From Propionicimonas sp. (GTDB lineage: Bacteria; Actinomycetota; Actinomycetes; Propionibacteriales; Propionibacteriaceae): a stretch of DNA of 64,000 bases. This document shows positions 35,654-44,431 of the stretch, piece by piece (position 1 is the first letter of the stretch; the number at the start of each line of letters is the position of its first letter). The translations under genes were made by a program, and so were the position numbers. A model generated the notes under the pieces. It did no database searches, was not told where the DNA came from, and worked only from the letters and a program-made list of their open reading frames with translations. The stretch covers positions 1,240,001-1,304,000 of the forward strand of contig VMSW01000007.1 in the NCBI GenBank assembly GCA_013791955.1, given 5' to 3'.

Positions 35654-36013
35654 TCAGGTAGCGGTGAGCCACCCCACCGCGACCGCGACATTCACGATCG
35701 TCAGACCGGCGACCATATTGACCAACACCGACGCTGACCGGCCCCGTTTGACCCACAGGTTCGCGATTTCGGCAAGGATCACCACCGTGAGCCCAACCGC
35801 AGCCTTCACCGCGATCTTGGCGTAGTTGAGCTCCTCGCGGGCAGCCTCGTTCAAGCCCACCAGGATCAAACCGATGACGAACTGTGCGCGCGCACCCCAC
35901 ACCAACGCCGACAGGCCGCCTTCGGCGCCAAGCCGGTTGGCCAGCCAGCCGCCGAGAATGGCTGACAAGCCCAGCAAGTGCGCAACGACGAATACCGAGA
36001 TCAACGACTCCAT
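35654..36013 (-). CDS. Small four-helix membrane protein (paralogue 2)
   Basis: Integral membrane protein of 119 residues, similar in length and pattern to the downstream gene: FVVAHLLGLSAILGGWLANRLG, RAQFVIGLILVG and KIAVKAAVGLTVVILAEIANLW. Four membrane helices are predicted by eye. The pair probably forms a hetero-oligomer or functions redundantly. The gene is divergent from the MerR regulator across 92 bases, so the regulator could control it, although there is no direct evidence. Confidence 0.75.
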   Translation of the reverse strand: MESLISVFVVAHLLGLSAILGGWLANRLGAEGGLSALVWGARAQFVIGLILVGLNEAAREELNYAKIAVKAAVGLTVVILAEIANLWVKRGRSASVLVNMVAGLTIVNVAVAVGWLTAT

Positions 36014-36077
36014 ACCCAGACCCTAGGTTGCGAGCCCGGCCAGCCTGGCGTAATCGCGTTCAGGTAGGTATTTCCAG

Positions 36078-36087
36078 CCACCGGTGG
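36078..36087. promoter_or_regulatory. Palindrome upstream of the MerR-type regulator
   Basis: CCACCGGTGG is a perfect 10-base palindrome 18 bases before the regulator start, in the region shared by both divergent promoters. It could be the operator of the MerR protein. Confidence 0.3.
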
Positions 36088-36105
36088 TCTTGACTCTGCC
36101 ACGAT

Positions 36106-36954
36106 GTGAGGGTGTCACCTGAGGTCATGGATCACGAAAACGGGCTGCTCCAGATCGGGGTCTTCTCCCGCCTATCCAGGATCAGTGTCCGGATGTTGCG
36201 CCACTACGCCGAACATGGGCTCCTCGCCCCGGAGTGGGTGGACCCGGCCTCTGGTTACCGCCACTACGGGGTTGACCAGCTCGGTACCGCCGAGCGCATC
36301 GTCGGTCTGCGCGATGCCGGGATCGGGGTGGCCGAGATGGCCGCCCTGCTGCCCCTCTTCGACGATCCAACCACCTTGTCGGCTCCCCTGTTGGCACACC
36401 GCCACCAACTCCTGCAAAGCCAGGATCAGGTACGGCAGCGGCTGTCAGCGCTGGACCGGCTCGTCCATCAGTTGGAGGAACAGAAGATGACCATCGAAGT
36501 CCACACCACCAAGATGCCAGCGATGACCATCGCGGCCGTCCGCGACGTAATCGGCAACTACGCCGACGAGCCCCAGCTCTGGGAGCGGCTAATGCCGCAG
36601 TTGCTGGCCAATCTGGTGGATCTCACCGGAATCGGCGGAGCCACCTTCCACGACGAGGACTACCAAGACACCGATGTGGACGTGGAGGTCTGGCTGCAGA
36701 TTCCCGAAGAGTTCCCGACCACCGCGCCGGTGACCTGCCGCGAAGTCCCCGAACAGGAAGTCGTCCTGGCCACGCTCCACGGCAACTACGAAGGCATGTC
36801 GCAGGTGAGCGCAGCACTGGGCGCCCACGTCGCCGAAAACGGCCTCAGCGTCGGGCCAATGTTCAACATCTACCGGGTTAGCCCAGCCCAGGATCCAGAT
36901 CCGGCCAACTGGGTGACCGACGTATGCCTGCCGATCATCGCTAGGGCGTCCTGA
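36106..36954 (+). CDS. MerR-family regulator with GyrI-like effector domain
   Basis: Transcriptional regulator of up to 282 residues. The winged-helix domain (GLLQIGVFSRLSRISVRMLRHYAEHGLL, DPASGYRHYGVDQ) is followed by a dimerisation coiled coil (about 90-130) and a C-terminal GyrI-like small-molecule domain (about 135-280: VHTTKMPAMTIAAVRDVIGNY), as in BmrR/TipA-like multidrug sensors. The GTG at 36106 is one of three possible starts (GTG 36112, ATG 36127); none has a decisive ribosome site. A separate GyrI-like protein is encoded 5 bases downstream, so both may sense the same type of ligand. Confidence 0.9.
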   Translation: MRVSPEVMDHENGLLQIGVFSRLSRISVRMLRHYAEHGLLAPEWVDPASGYRHYGVDQLGTAERIVGLRDAGIGVAEMAALLPLFDDPTTLSAPLLAHRHQLLQSQDQVRQRLSALDRLVHQLEEQKMTIEVHTTKMPAMTIAAVRDVIGNYADEPQLWERLMPQLLANLVDLTGIGGATFHDEDYQDTDVDVEVWLQIPEEFPTTAPVTCREVPEQEVVLATLHGNYEGMSQVSAALGAHVAENGLSVGPMFNIYRVSPAQDPDPANWVTDVCLPIIARAS

Positions 36955-36959
36955 CTTTC

Positions 36960-37577
36960 ATGACCAAGATTGACTTCAAGAAGACCCTGCCCAGCTACCT
37001 TGCCAAGGTCGGGAAGTTCGAGATCATCGACGTGCCACCGCTGCAGTATTTGATGATCGACGGTCATGGTGATCCGAACGCGGGCGGCCCGTTCGCCGAG
37101 GCGGTCTCGGCCTTGTTCAGCGTCGGCTACAAACTGAAGTTCGCGTCCAAGATCGACCTGGGGCTCGACTATGCCGTGATGCCGCTAGAGGGGCTGTGGT
37201 CATCGGCCGATCCGAGCACCTTCACCTCCGCGCTCGACAAATCCACCTGGGACTGGACGCTGGCGATGATGGTGCCGGATTGGATCACCACTGAACTGTT
37301 CAGCGGCGCCCAGGAAGCCGCCCGCCGCAAAGGTGGGACGGGCGTCGAACGCTTGCGCCTGGAGGTGCTGGCTGAGGGCCGCTGCGTCCAGATCCTGCAC
37401 CTCGGTTCCTTCGACGAGGAGGGGCCGGTGCTGCACCAGCTGCATACCGAGTTCGTCCCAGCCAACGGGTTGACGCTAGGAGGTCGGCACCACGAGATCT
37501 ACCTCAGCGACTTCACCAAAACGGCCCCAGCGAAGCTGCGGACCATTCTGCGGCAGCCGGTATCGGTCACCTCCTGA
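36960..37577 (+). CDS. GyrI-like small-molecule-binding protein
   Basis: Stand-alone GyrI-like domain protein of 205 residues (MTKIDFKKTLPSYLAK, FEIIDVPPLQYLMIDGHGDPN, ETxxLHLGSFDEEGPVLHQLH-like block near 140, then HHEIYLSDFTKT and LRTILRQPV at the end). Homologues bind or hydrolyse small cyclopropanoid or drug-like compounds, or act as accessory sensors. It has no DNA-binding domain. It follows the MerR gene after 5 bases, clearly in the same transcript, and its last 11 bases overlap the 3' end of convergent pruA. Confidence 0.87.
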   Translation: MTKIDFKKTLPSYLAKVGKFEIIDVPPLQYLMIDGHGDPNAGGPFAEAVSALFSVGYKLKFASKIDLGLDYAVMPLEGLWSSADPSTFTSALDKSTWDWTLAMMVPDWITTELFSGAQEAARRKGGTGVERLRLEVLAEGRCVQILHLGSFDEEGPVLHQLHTEFVPANGLTLGGRHHEIYLSDFTKTAPAKLRTILRQPVSVTS

Positions 37578-39228
37578 ACCCTGCCCCAGGGTTCTCGGGC
37601 AGCATATGTGGGTAGCCGGTCATCTTCGGTGGCAGCAGATTCTCCTTGATCGAGCGCGGGCTCACCCACCGCATCAGGTTCCACATTGAGCCGGCCTTGT
37701 CGTTGGTCCCTGAGGCCCGCGAACCGCCGAAGGGCTGCTGCCCGACCACTGCCCCGGTGGGCTTGTCATTGACGTAGAAGTTGCCCGCCGCATGCCGCAG
37801 CGCGGTCGAAGCCTGCGCCACCGCGGCTCGGTCAGTGGCGAACACTGCGCCAGTCAACGCGTAGGCGCTGGTGTCGTCGACGAGCTTCAACACCGCCTCG
37901 TACTCGGCGTCCTCGTAGATGAAGATGCCCAGGATCGGACCGAAGTACTCGGTGGTGAAGATGTCCTGGTGGGGGTTATCCGAGGTGATCAAGGTTGGCC
38001 GGACGTACCAGCCCTCGCTGCGGTCATAGCTTCCGCCGGCCACGATTTGGGCGTCAGCCGAACCACGGGCGCGCTCGATCGCTGCCGACAGCTTGTCGAA
38101 AGCGCGCTCATCAATCACCGCGGAGGTGAAGTTGGCGAAATCGCGGACGTCGCCTACCGCAAGCGCTTCGGTTTGAGCGATCAGATCGGCAGAGATCTGG
38201 TTCCACAGACTTCGCGGCAGGTAAGCGCGCGAAGCCGCCGAGCACTTCTGGCCGGAGTACTCGAAGGCACCGCGGATGAGGGCGGCCGTCACCGCCTCCG
38301 GATCAGCGGACGGATGGGCGACGACGAAGTCCTTCCCGCCGGTCTCCCCCACTAGGCGCGGGTAGGCGCGGTAGCCAGCGATGTTCGCCCCAACTTGGGA
38401 CCACAGCCCCTGGAACACCCTGGTGGAGCCGGTGAAGTGGATTCCGGCCAGGTCGGGATGGCGCAACGCGACCTCCGACACCTCCGGGCCGTGTCCAGGA
38501 AGCATGTTGATCACCCCAGCTGGCAGGCCAGCCTCGCCGAGTAGCTCCATCCACAGTTGGGCAGCGAAGCTCTGGGTCAGGGCTGGCTTCCAAATCACGG
38601 TGTTGCCCATCAGGGCAGGTGCTGTGGGCAGGTTGCCGGCGATCGCGGTGAAGTTGAACGGCGTGATGGCATAAACGAACCCGTCCAGCGGACGGTAATC
38701 CAGCCGATTCCACACCCCAGCCGAGCTGATCGGCTGATTGGCATAGAGCTCGCGGGCGAAGGCGACGTTGAACCGAAGGAAGTCGATCAGTTCACAGGCG
38801 GCATCGATCTCGGCCTGCTGGGAGGTCTTGCCCTGGCCAAGCATGGTGGCCGCGTTCACGCGATCCCGCCAGGGGCCAGCCAGCAGCTCAGCGGCCCGCA
38901 GGAACACTGCAGCCCGCTCATCAAAACTGGTCGCGGCCCAATCCGCCTTCGCCTTGCCCGCAGCCTGGATCGCCGCGCCGGCATCGGCCGAGGTCGCTTG
39001 CCGTACGCGGGCCAGCAGGGTCGAGTGATCCGAAGGCATCCGCACCTCGTAGGCGGCTTCACCTACTCCCGAGGGGTCAGCGCCGCCAACAACCGGCTCG
39101 ATCTCGATCGGGCCAGCATCGATGAGCTCGGCCAGAGTGTGTCTCAGACTGGCCCGTTCTGGGCTGCCAGGGGCGTAGGAGCGGGCCGGTTCGTTGACCG
39201 GCGTTGGCACAACAGTGAAAGCATCCAC
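37567..39228 (-). CDS. pruA: L-glutamate gamma-semialdehyde (1-pyrroline-5-carboxylate) dehydrogenase
   Basis: NAD-dependent oxidation of glutamate semialdehyde to glutamate in proline degradation. It has 553 residues from a GTG at 39228 (VDAFTVVPTPVNEPARSY). Family blocks include FNFTAIAGNLPTAPALMGN, IHFTGSTRVF, LVGETGGKDF with the catalytic-base region, SGQKCSAASRAY with the catalytic Cys and TTEYFGPILGIFIY. No proline dehydrogenase gene is adjacent. The frame extends to 39369, but that part is Arg/Pro-rich and not family-like. A strong ribosome site is lacking at the chosen GTG, so the start may shift by a few codons. Its product feeds the same glutamate pool used by the NAD-glutamate dehydrogenase in this window. 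Confidence 0.94.
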   Translation of the reverse strand: MDAFTVVPTPVNEPARSYAPGSPERASLRHTLAELIDAGPIEIEPVVGGADPSGVGEAAYEVRMPSDHSTLLARVRQATSADAGAAIQAAGKAKADWAATSFDERAAVFLRAAELLAGPWRDRVNAATMLGQGKTSQQAEIDAACELIDFLRFNVAFARELYANQPISSAGVWNRLDYRPLDGFVYAITPFNFTAIAGNLPTAPALMGNTVIWKPALTQSFAAQLWMELLGEAGLPAGVINMLPGHGPEVSEVALRHPDLAGIHFTGSTRVFQGLWSQVGANIAGYRAYPRLVGETGGKDFVVAHPSADPEAVTAALIRGAFEYSGQKCSAASRAYLPRSLWNQISADLIAQTEALAVGDVRDFANFTSAVIDERAFDKLSAAIERARGSADAQIVAGGSYDRSEGWYVRPTLITSDNPHQDIFTTEYFGPILGIFIYEDAEYEAVLKLVDDTSAYALTGAVFATDRAAVAQASTALRHAAGNFYVNDKPTGAVVGQQPFGGSRASGTNDKAGSMWNLMRWVSPRSIKENLLPPKMTGYPHMLPENPGAGFRR

Positions 39229-39274
39229 GTCCTCGACTCTACCGCCGCGCCGCCTTGGCGCAGCCGGAGTTGAG

Positions 39275-40069
39275 TTAGCCGGCAGCCGCGGCGCGGCGTG
39301 CCTTGGCCGCCTCCACCGAGGCCCGCAGCGCGGCGACCAGATCCACCACTTCGGCGTTGGGTCGATCATCGGTCACACTCGGCAGTTCGACGCCATCCAA
39401 CTTGGCCTCGATTACCTGCTCCAAAGCCTCGCGGTAGGAGTCGGAGAAGACGTTCGGATCGAAATCACCCGACAGCTGATCGATCAACAGCTGGGCCATT
39501 GCCAGCTCCGCCTCAGTCGTCTTCACCTGCTCCTTAGGCCGGACGAACTCGTCGTCGCGCAGCTCATCAGGCCACAACATCGTGTGTAGCCGCAGCACTT
39601 CGCCGACCGGACGGATCAGCGCCAAAGTCTCTCGAGAGCGCAAAGCCACCTTCACCACGGCGGCCTTTCCCGCCTTGGCCAGCGCATCCCGCAGCAACAC
39701 ATACGGCTTCAAACCGATCGGCTCGGCCTCAAGCAGATAGGTGCGGTTGAAGTAGGTCGGGTCGATCTGGGTGACATCGACGAACTGGGTCACTTCCACG
39801 GTCTTACCGTCGGCCGTTGGGAGCCCGGCGAAGTCGTTGGAATCCAGCATCACCACTCGACCATCGGCGGCGTCGTAGCCTTTGGCGATCTCGGCGAAGG
39901 GAACTTCAGTGGCACATACTTCGCAGACCCGTTTGTAGCGGATCCGACCACCGTCGGCGGCGTGCAGCTGCCGGAAACTGATGTCTTTCTCCTCGGTGGC
40001 CCCGTAGACCTTCACCGGGATGGTCACCAAGCCGAACGAAACAGCGCCCTTCCAGATTGATCTGGGCAT
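39275..40069 (-). CDS. ku: Ku DNA end-binding protein
   Basis: Homodimeric ring protein that binds double-strand ends in bacterial non-homologous end joining. It has 264 residues starting MPRSIWKGAVSFGLVTIPVKVYGATE, with RYKRVCEVCATEVPF, KGYDAADGRVVMLDSNDF, PTYFNRTYLLEAEP and the C-terminal ELAMAQLLIDQLSGDFDPN characteristic of bacterial Ku. The lysine-rich C-terminal extension of some homologues is reduced to a short Ala/Arg tail. No ligD or ligase gene is adjacent. It sits in a run of same-strand genes between DUF6912 and pruA. Confidence 0.95.
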   Translation of the reverse strand: MPRSIWKGAVSFGLVTIPVKVYGATEEKDISFRQLHAADGGRIRYKRVCEVCATEVPFAEIAKGYDAADGRVVMLDSNDFAGLPTADGKTVEVTQFVDVTQIDPTYFNRTYLLEAEPIGLKPYVLLRDALAKAGKAAVVKVALRSRETLALIRPVGEVLRLHTMLWPDELRDDEFVRPKEQVKTTEAELAMAQLLIDQLSGDFDPNVFSDSYREALEQVIEAKLDGVELPSVTDDRPNAEVVDLVAALRASVEAAKARRAAAAG

Positions 40070-40099
40070 GCTTTCCTCCCGCTGGCAGCTTGTTATGCA

Positions 40100-40567
40100 T
40101 CAACCAGCTACGAGCAGTTCCCATTCCCCAGACCCATGCCAGAGCAGGTCTGCGGCACCCAGCAGCGCGGCCACTGCTGGCTCATCCCAAGCCTGGCTGA
40201 GCGTCGATCCGGCTGCGGCGGTGGCCGCCGCGGCGACCATCGCCTGCTCGGGTTCGTCAGTGAAGACCGCCCCGACCGCACGCCAGAGGAGTTGGGGGGT
40301 GGCCACTTCGCCGAAATCGGCATCGGCTTCGGCCCGGGGAACCGGAGTTCCCTCGGCGACCGCTACCAGCCGGCGCTGGTTGGCGATCAGGCCAGCGACT
40401 GAGGCGGCCAGCAGCGCCACCTGTTCAGCCTCTTCGGCATCGCTAAGCCCGAAAGCTACCTGCAACTCCTCGGTGGCAGCGTGCGCGGGCTGGCCGGCAG
40501 CCAGCACCCCGGTGGTGGCCCAATCCCGTAGCTGGGCAATGCTCAACGGCACGAATAGCAGGCTCAT
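40100..40567 (-). CDS. DUF6912 family protein
   Basis: Small helical protein of 155 residues beginning MSLLFVPLSIAQLRDWATTG, a pattern of the actinobacterial DUF6912 family (about 160 residues, starting with a short beta strand and then acidic helices). It is acidic, Ala-rich and has no cysteine cluster or signal peptide. The ATG overlaps the stop of the WS/DGAT-like gene (TGATG), indicating translational coupling. The function is unknown. Confidence 0.72.
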   Translation of the reverse strand: MSLLFVPLSIAQLRDWATTGVLAAGQPAHAATEELQVAFGLSDAEEAEQVALLAASVAGLIANQRRLVAVAEGTPVPRAEADADFGEVATPQLLWRAVGAVFTDEPEQAMVAAAATAAAGSTLSQAWDEPAVAALLGAADLLWHGSGEWELLVAG

Positions 40568-41826
40568 CACAACTCATTTCGCAGTGCGTCCAGCTCAGCG
40601 GAGATGCTGGCTGACCAACTCGTCACCGGTGCCACCGCGGCCACCGCGAGGCTGACCCGACCCCGATAGCTGGTGATGGCGATGCTCAGCTGCTCAGCGT
40701 CGCTGGTTGCGGTTACGGCGAACACCTGGCGCACCCGAGCGCGGCCGAGATAGCGAGGTTCACGGGGGCCGGGCACATTGGTGAGGACGACAGTGTGCGG
40801 ACGTCCAGCCCCCAGCGCGCCGGCGGCGACCGCATGCAGGGTGGCCGGTGCAAACCCGGCCAAGCCGATCAGATCGCGGGCCGGCACGCTCAGCCCGCTG
40901 TCGCGCCTGGCCCCGGTGATAGTCGCGATGGCTTCCAGCCGGTCGGTTGCAGTGATCGCGGTGACCGGAAGCCGATCGAAAGATGGGGCAATCCGACAAC
41001 CAATAGCTGAGGCCAGGACCTGCGGCTCAGTAACCGCCAACGGCACCAGGGCCACTTCGTCGGTCAGCGGGCGCCCCTGTTCGGCCAGCCACCCTCGCAC
41101 CCCGGCAGTCGCCAAGGCGACCAGCACGTCGTGCGTGGTGCAGCCGAACCCCCGCCGCACCTCATCGACCGCCTCCAACTCGATCTCCACCCCACCCAGG
41201 TAGTGGCGTCGAGGCTGAGCGGTCAACGTCCGCACCCCGTTTTCGAGCATGCCGAACACCCCAGCACTCAGCCGCTCAGCTGCAGCCAGCGGATCGCTGA
41301 TGCCGGCGATCAGCGCTGTCAGGTCTGGTGCAGTGGTTTCGGTTGGCTGCCAATCATCGGCATCGGTCTGGGCCACCTCTTCTGGGCGGTCGTCCAACAG
41401 TTCCTGGAACAGGTGAATGTGGTCGTAGCCGTCCACCAACGCTGGGTGAACGCGGGCAACCACGGCCTGAGTGCCCAGGGCGAGGCCGTCCACCAGGGTC
41501 ACCTCCCACAGTGGGTGGCTCCGCGGCAGCGGCCTAGCCAGTTGCTCGGCCAGCCAATCTTCCAGCCGGTGCTCTGCAGGCAGCGTTGACTGGCTGACGT
41601 GGCCGTTCAGGTTGAAGTTGGCATCATCGACCCAGGCTGGCACCGGCCACCCCGTCACCACCCGTCGGAAGCGGGGGGCGTAGCCGATCCGCTCGCTGAT
41701 TCTGGCTACCAGCTCTTCGCGAGTCAGCCCACCGGAGACGACCAGCACCAGCGCCTGCTGCCAAGGTGACTGCTCCTGGTCGCGGGCGAGGAGGGCGGCT
41801 TCAGCCACAGTTACCGGATCGCTCAC
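40567..41826 (-). CDS. WS/DGAT-like acyltransferase with altered active-site motif
   Basis: Member of the wax ester synthase/diacylglycerol acyltransferase family, 419 residues. The N-terminal condensation-like domain contains RVHPALVDGYDHIHLF at the HHxxxDG position, so the second, catalytic His is replaced by Pro. The C-terminal domain has VLTNVPGPREPRYLGRARV, close to the conserved NVPGP block, and LSIAITSYRGRVSLAV. I chose the GTG at 41826, which follows AGTAGGG by 8 bases; a TTG at 41844 would overlap the preceding stop. With this motif, triacylglycerol or wax ester synthesis is doubtful. It may be a degenerate or repurposed acyltransferase. Confidence 0.82.
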   Translation of the reverse strand: MSDPVTVAEAALLARDQEQSPWQQALVLVVSGGLTREELVARISERIGYAPRFRRVVTGWPVPAWVDDANFNLNGHVSQSTLPAEHRLEDWLAEQLARPLPRSHPLWEVTLVDGLALGTQAVVARVHPALVDGYDHIHLFQELLDDRPEEVAQTDADDWQPTETTAPDLTALIAGISDPLAAAERLSAGVFGMLENGVRTLTAQPRRHYLGGVEIELEAVDEVRRGFGCTTHDVLVALATAGVRGWLAEQGRPLTDEVALVPLAVTEPQVLASAIGCRIAPSFDRLPVTAITATDRLEAIATITGARRDSGLSVPARDLIGLAGFAPATLHAVAAGALGAGRPHTVVLTNVPGPREPRYLGRARVRQVFAVTATSDAEQLSIAITSYRGRVSLAVAAVAPVTSWSASISAELDALRNEL

Positions 41827-41836
41827 GACATCAACC

Positions 41837-43075
41837 CTACTCAACCAGGAATGGCGGCACCGGCAGACCCAGGTCCGCCCACACGAATCGCGGGATCCGG
41901 CCCAGGAAGCCCCGAAGCGTCGCTTCGTTGGCGTCCACGGCGAAGGTGTCGTGGCTGCGCATCTCGAAGGCCACCATTTGGCCGGCGATCGACCAGCCGC
42001 TGGCCGGACGGGTAGCCAGCAGCCACTCCATCATTCGCGGGTGGATCACATCTGAGGCGAATTTCGCGTCCTCGGCCCGCACTTTGAAGGCGTCGTTGAA
42101 GTCATCACTCTCGAACCGCACCCGATCCCCTGACCAGGCACCGTTCACCGAAAGGGTGCGCAGCTCGTAGGGCAGCGTGAAGACACAAATGGCCTCGACG
42201 TGATTCTGGGTGTAAGTCTCGGTGCGACTGCCGCCCTGCCCGTCGGAGACCGTCCGGGTCTCAGTGGTCTTCCAATGGTGTTCGAAGGCGTCCATCCGGA
42301 TGCCATCGCGCAGACCGCGCACCATCTCGGCGGTGTCATGGTCGAAGCCCCCACGCGCGACCGGGTAGTAGTCGAGCACGGTGTCGTCACTGCCGATGAA
42401 CTGCCAATCGGGATGGCCGTAGAAGGTGTAGCCGGGGATCGGCGGCTGGACACCCCATGTCGCGGCAAGACCGCCAAGGCTGGCCGCCGCCAGGCTCAGC
42501 GACTCGATCGCCGCCGCCAACTCGTCCACATCGCGCGGCACTGGCCACAGCACCACTCGGTCACCGTCAACGCTCAGCGCGGTTTTGGCACCTTCACCTA
42601 AACCGCTGAAGGCACTAGCGACGGCCGCGTGCACCTCACTGGCGTAGCCCGCATCGCCAGCTACTGCGGTCAGCCCGGCGCCTTGGGCTTCGAAGAGGCT
42701 CGGCGCGCCCATGCCAATACCTGCCGGTGCCTGGGTGGTGAAGGCGAAAGCGCTGGGCAGGGCTGCCGGCAACTGCACTGCAAGCAATCGCTGGTTGAAG
42801 CCCGGACCGCCGTTGTAGGCGTACTCGAAACAGTCGAACCGACGCCCGTCCGCGGTGGTTCCGCTGATGTGATCGTCAACTCGGCGGTTCACCCCCAGCC
42901 CGAACGGCGGCACCTGGAAGTTGAGGAAGTCGGCCAGCGATGGATTGGAGTTCCAGGCCCAACCGCGTTCCTTGAGTTGCTTGAGGTAAAGCTGATGGCG
43001 CACCAGGAAGCCGATGCCAACCGCTGCCCCCAGCCCGAGGACACCTGCGATCCACCAGACCCACTGACCAGACAC
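41837..43075 (-). CDS. Membrane-anchored DUF3137-like protein (paralogue B)
   Basis: Protein of 412 residues with one N-terminal membrane helix (about 5-26, VWWIAGVLGLGAAVGIGFLV) and a large soluble domain. The segment RVRFESDDFNDAFKV, then HPRMMEWLLATRP, resembles the C-terminal part of DUF3137 proteins. It is a paralogue of the next gene upstream: both contain LQAPPFG- or VQPPIPG-like blocks, FYGHxDW, RLxAFxxxW and GWLDRIP/GFLGRIP endings. The role is unknown. It is placed in a run of five same-strand genes. Confidence 0.7.
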   Translation of the reverse strand: MSGQWVWWIAGVLGLGAAVGIGFLVRHQLYLKQLKERGWAWNSNPSLADFLNFQVPPFGLGVNRRVDDHISGTTADGRRFDCFEYAYNGGPGFNQRLLAVQLPAALPSAFAFTTQAPAGIGMGAPSLFEAQGAGLTAVAGDAGYASEVHAAVASAFSGLGEGAKTALSVDGDRVVLWPVPRDVDELAAAIESLSLAAASLGGLAATWGVQPPIPGYTFYGHPDWQFIGSDDTVLDYYPVARGGFDHDTAEMVRGLRDGIRMDAFEHHWKTTETRTVSDGQGGSRTETYTQNHVEAICVFTLPYELRTLSVNGAWSGDRVRFESDDFNDAFKVRAEDAKFASDVIHPRMMEWLLATRPASGWSIAGQMVAFEMRSHDTFAVDANEATLRGFLGRIPRFVWADLGLPVPPFLVE

Positions 43076-43116
43076 CAGAGTTCTCTCTTTCTACCGGCCC
43101 GACCGGTCGATCTCAG

Positions 43117-44280
43117 CTAGGAGCGAGCCAGGGATGGCATGTCCGGCAGACCCATGAACTCGCGTATCTCTTTCGGAATCCGATCTAACCAGCCGTGCAA
43201 AGTGGCCTCACATTCACCGACCAGGAGCGCGTCGTGGGTAGGAACATGGAAGCGAACAATGTTGCCCTGCACCGTCCATCCGTAGGGTCTGGTGGCCAGC
43301 AGCCATTCCTGCACCCGCTCGTTGAACAGCTGATAGGCCTGCTGCGGTTCAGTGGAGCGAAGCGCGAAGGCCTCGGCGAAGCGGGGGTTGCCCAGGTTGA
43401 CTTGTTCGCCGAGTTGGTCGCCATTGAGCGAGATACCGGGCAGCTTCGCGTCGAGCACAAAGGCGCACACCGGCTGTTGTTCCCGGTCATGGTCTATGAC
43501 CATCCCGCGCGACATCTGGGCCTTGACCGCAGTGTCACTGAGCCAGCTGTACCGGAAGGCGACCAGACGTACCCCGTCGCAGGCGCACTGCAGTACGTCC
43601 TCGACCCGACCCTGCTGACGCTGCGGTAGCCCGAAGTCGCGCAACAGCGATCGATCGCCCTCAGCGGCATAGGTCCAGTCTGAATGTCCGTAGAAGCCGA
43701 ACCCAGACACGGTGGGCGGCAACTCCAGCCGTCGCGGCACGGCAGCGGCCAGCGCGTCGATCACCTGGTCCAAACCGGCCAGGAACGGGGCCACGTCATC
43801 ATCAATTGGTGCGTCGACCGCGATCAGGTGGTTTCGATCAACTGAGAGATCTATCGGATCATGCGAAATGTGGGCCAACTCCATGGTCGGGCCGGCCACA
43901 GCTTCGAAAACCTGCTTGGCCAGTCGTTCGTCGACCGAAAACACCCGCAAGCTCTGATACTGCAGGCAGCCCACCCGCCCGGCAGCCTCCATGCCGACCC
44001 GAGTGCGACTGCCAGTGGTCCAGAAAACGTCAGGCAGCTCGAAAGGCAGGTCAACCACCAGTACCCGACCATCGAAGCGCGACATTCCACCGGAGTAGGA
44101 GTATCTGAACCCCCGATAGCGACGGCCGGCCGGTGTGACTCCGGTCACCATGTCGGTGGCTTGGCGACTGAATCCGATACCGAACGGCGGCGCCTGCAAA
44201 TCCAACAAGTCGTTGATTCCGGCCGCTGGCTCAATCGCCCGCGACCCTTTATTTTCTCGTCGCTTGGTGAAGAAACCCAC
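43117..44280 (-). CDS. DUF3137-like protein (paralogue A)
   Basis: Soluble protein of 387 residues, paralogous to the downstream gene but without its membrane helix. Shared blocks are DLLDLQAPPFGIGFSRQ, SGFGFYGHSDWTY, GVRLVAFRYSW, VNLGNPRFAEAFALRS, QEWLLATRPYGW and LHGWLDRIPKEIREFMGLP. The GTG at 44280 is preceded by GGGGGAGGGAGAG; an upstream TTG (44307) would place that purine run inside the gene. The function is unknown. Soluble and anchored paralogues side by side suggest a complex. Confidence 0.72.
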   Translation of the reverse strand: MGFFTKRRENKGSRAIEPAAGINDLLDLQAPPFGIGFSRQATDMVTGVTPAGRRYRGFRYSYSGGMSRFDGRVLVVDLPFELPDVFWTTGSRTRVGMEAAGRVGCLQYQSLRVFSVDERLAKQVFEAVAGPTMELAHISHDPIDLSVDRNHLIAVDAPIDDDVAPFLAGLDQVIDALAAAVPRRLELPPTVSGFGFYGHSDWTYAAEGDRSLLRDFGLPQRQQGRVEDVLQCACDGVRLVAFRYSWLSDTAVKAQMSRGMVIDHDREQQPVCAFVLDAKLPGISLNGDQLGEQVNLGNPRFAEAFALRSTEPQQAYQLFNERVQEWLLATRPYGWTVQGNIVRFHVPTHDALLVGECEATLHGWLDRIPKEIREFMGLPDMPSLARS

Positions 44281-44422
44281 GCGAACTCTCCCTCCCCCAA
44301 GGCTCAAGAGCTAAGAGTAGGGCGCGAGGGGCAATACGGCGAGTACCCACACGGGGGTGCGCCGACAGGCTTTCACCGCTGAGCTGGCCTAACCGGTCTG
44401 CCATGCGCGGCTTAGGCAATAG

Positions 44423-44431
44423 TTGTCCACA
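44423..44431 (+). promoter_or_regulatory. DnaA-box-like nonamer
   Basis: TTGTCCACA is an exact match to the consensus actinobacterial DnaA box. It is a single copy with no cluster nearby, so a replication origin is not indicated. Confidence 0.4.
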
